Notes under the pieces: generated by a model
What the model saw: the letters and a program-made list of their open reading frames with translations, nothing else
What the model was told of the DNA's origin: nothing
Databases searched by the model: none
Program-made: the position numbers and the translations under genes
Shown: positions 6,120 to 6,288 of the stretch, in pieces
Numbering within the stretch: the first letter of the stretch is position 1
How the letters are laid out: every line of letters starts with the position of its first letter
Assembly (NCBI GenBank): GCA_900320235.1
Contig: ONRO01000280.1
Coordinates: forward strand, 1-6,288
DNA: 6,288 nt
From: an uncultured Eubacteriales bacterium
GTDB lineage: Bacteria; Bacillota; Clostridia; Oscillospirales; Acutalibacteraceae
Direction: 5' to 3'

Positions 6120-6147
6120 TAGCCCACTGATCATATTTTGTATACTG

Positions 6148-6176
6148 ATTATAACCCCAACCCCCGCATTTGTCAA
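6148..6176 (-). promoter_or_regulatory. Perfect consensus sigma-A promoter of the pth-mfd operon
   Basis: Read on the minus strand, TTGACA (6176-6171), a 17-base spacer and TATAAT (6153-6148) match consensus at every hexamer position. Transcription would start near 6141, giving a leader of about 180 nt to pth. The spacer is unusual in carrying G runs of five and four separated by TT. The -35 box directly touches the GC-rich block at 6177-6240. Confidence 0.9.
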
Positions 6177-6240
6177 CCGGCGCCGGGCAGCCGGCGCGCC
6201 GCGGCAGCGTGACCGGCGCGCCGCCGGTGTCGCGACGCGC
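6177..6240. repeat. GC-rich palindromic block with a repeated 11-mer
   Basis: Only 7 of 64 bases are A or T, about 89% G+C, in an otherwise AT-rich window. CCGGCGCGCCG occurs at 6191-6201 and again at 6213-6223, a spacing of 22 bases, and a related CCGGCGCC opens the block at 6177. Because the inner decamer is self-complementary, the copies at 6192-6201 and 6214-6223 can pair as a 10-bp all-GC stem with a 12-base loop. Further dyads are CCGGC/GCCGG (6177-6181 with 6190-6194), ACCGGC/GCCGGT (6212-6217 with 6223-6228) and GTCGCGAC (6229-6236). No T-tract follows on either strand. It resembles an extragenic palindromic element, but I do not recognise the family. Confidence 0.7.
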
Positions 6241-6288
6241 TATCGCTCCGTATACACTGCGCTCTGATAGAAAAGTACTGTTGCACTC
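6241..6288. other. Window-edge sequence, no feature assigned
   Basis: The last 48 bases return to moderate composition. CTATC (6240-6244) and GATAG (6266-6270) could pair weakly and might mark an edge of the GC-rich repeat. A minus-strand frame is open from the edge through the GC block to a TAA at 6103-6105. It runs through the pth promoter and is not called as a gene. Confidence 0.4.

Noticed and set aside
6191..6223. Repeated 11-mer as a CRISPR-like array
   Set aside because: There are only two exact short units, the spacer would be 11 bases and itself GC-rich, and no cas gene is present.
6103..6288. Minus-strand frame open from the window edge for 61 codons to TAA at 6103-6105
   Set aside because: It could be the 3' end of an upstream gene, but it runs through the GC-rich palindromes and the perfect pth promoter, and high G+C alone suppresses stop codons. 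The translated sequence shows no family I recognise. Sequence beyond 6288 would settle it.

Overview
The window looks like an ordinary housekeeping stretch of a low-G+C Firmicute, most likely a Ruminococcus-like member of the Clostridia. The lineage call is inference. It rests on AT-rich intergenic DNA, AAGGAG-type ribosome binding sites, textbook sigma-A promoters, a tRNA-Glu gene without an encoded CCA, an elongator tRNA-Met close to the Bacillus type, and a Firmicute-style Mfd.

Layout from left to right. A plus-strand GNAT-family N-acetyltransferase (77-646) has its own promoter at the window edge and a likely terminator at 771-806. About 590 bases (807-1397) then hold no convincing gene. 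They are very AT-rich and full of short perfect inverted repeats, including a diverged pair of repeat modules. Next is a compact plus-strand tRNA operon: a perfect consensus promoter (1398-1426), tRNA-Met(CAT), a spacer hairpin, tRNA-Glu(TTC) and an intrinsic terminator. A second, probably bidirectional terminator (1774-1818) separates it from the converging operon on the minus strand.

That minus-strand operon is pth then mfd. It is read from a perfect consensus promoter at 6148-6176, through a leader of about 180 nt with a 9-bp hairpin, into pth (5958-5359, peptidyl-tRNA hydrolase) and, after a 37-nt gap, mfd (5321-1848, transcription-repair coupling factor). Pth recycles peptidyl-tRNAs dropped by stalled ribosomes. 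Mfd removes stalled RNA polymerase and recruits nucleotide excision repair. Both clear blocked gene-expression machinery, but the pairing may be no more than conserved gene order.

Just upstream of the pth -35 box is a 64-base block of about 89% G+C (6177-6240) made of nested palindromes and a repeated 11-mer. It is strikingly unlike everything else in the window. I see no defence system, mobile element or CRISPR array. The main unexplained signals are the GC-rich palindromic block and the paired inverted-repeat modules in the AT-rich gap.
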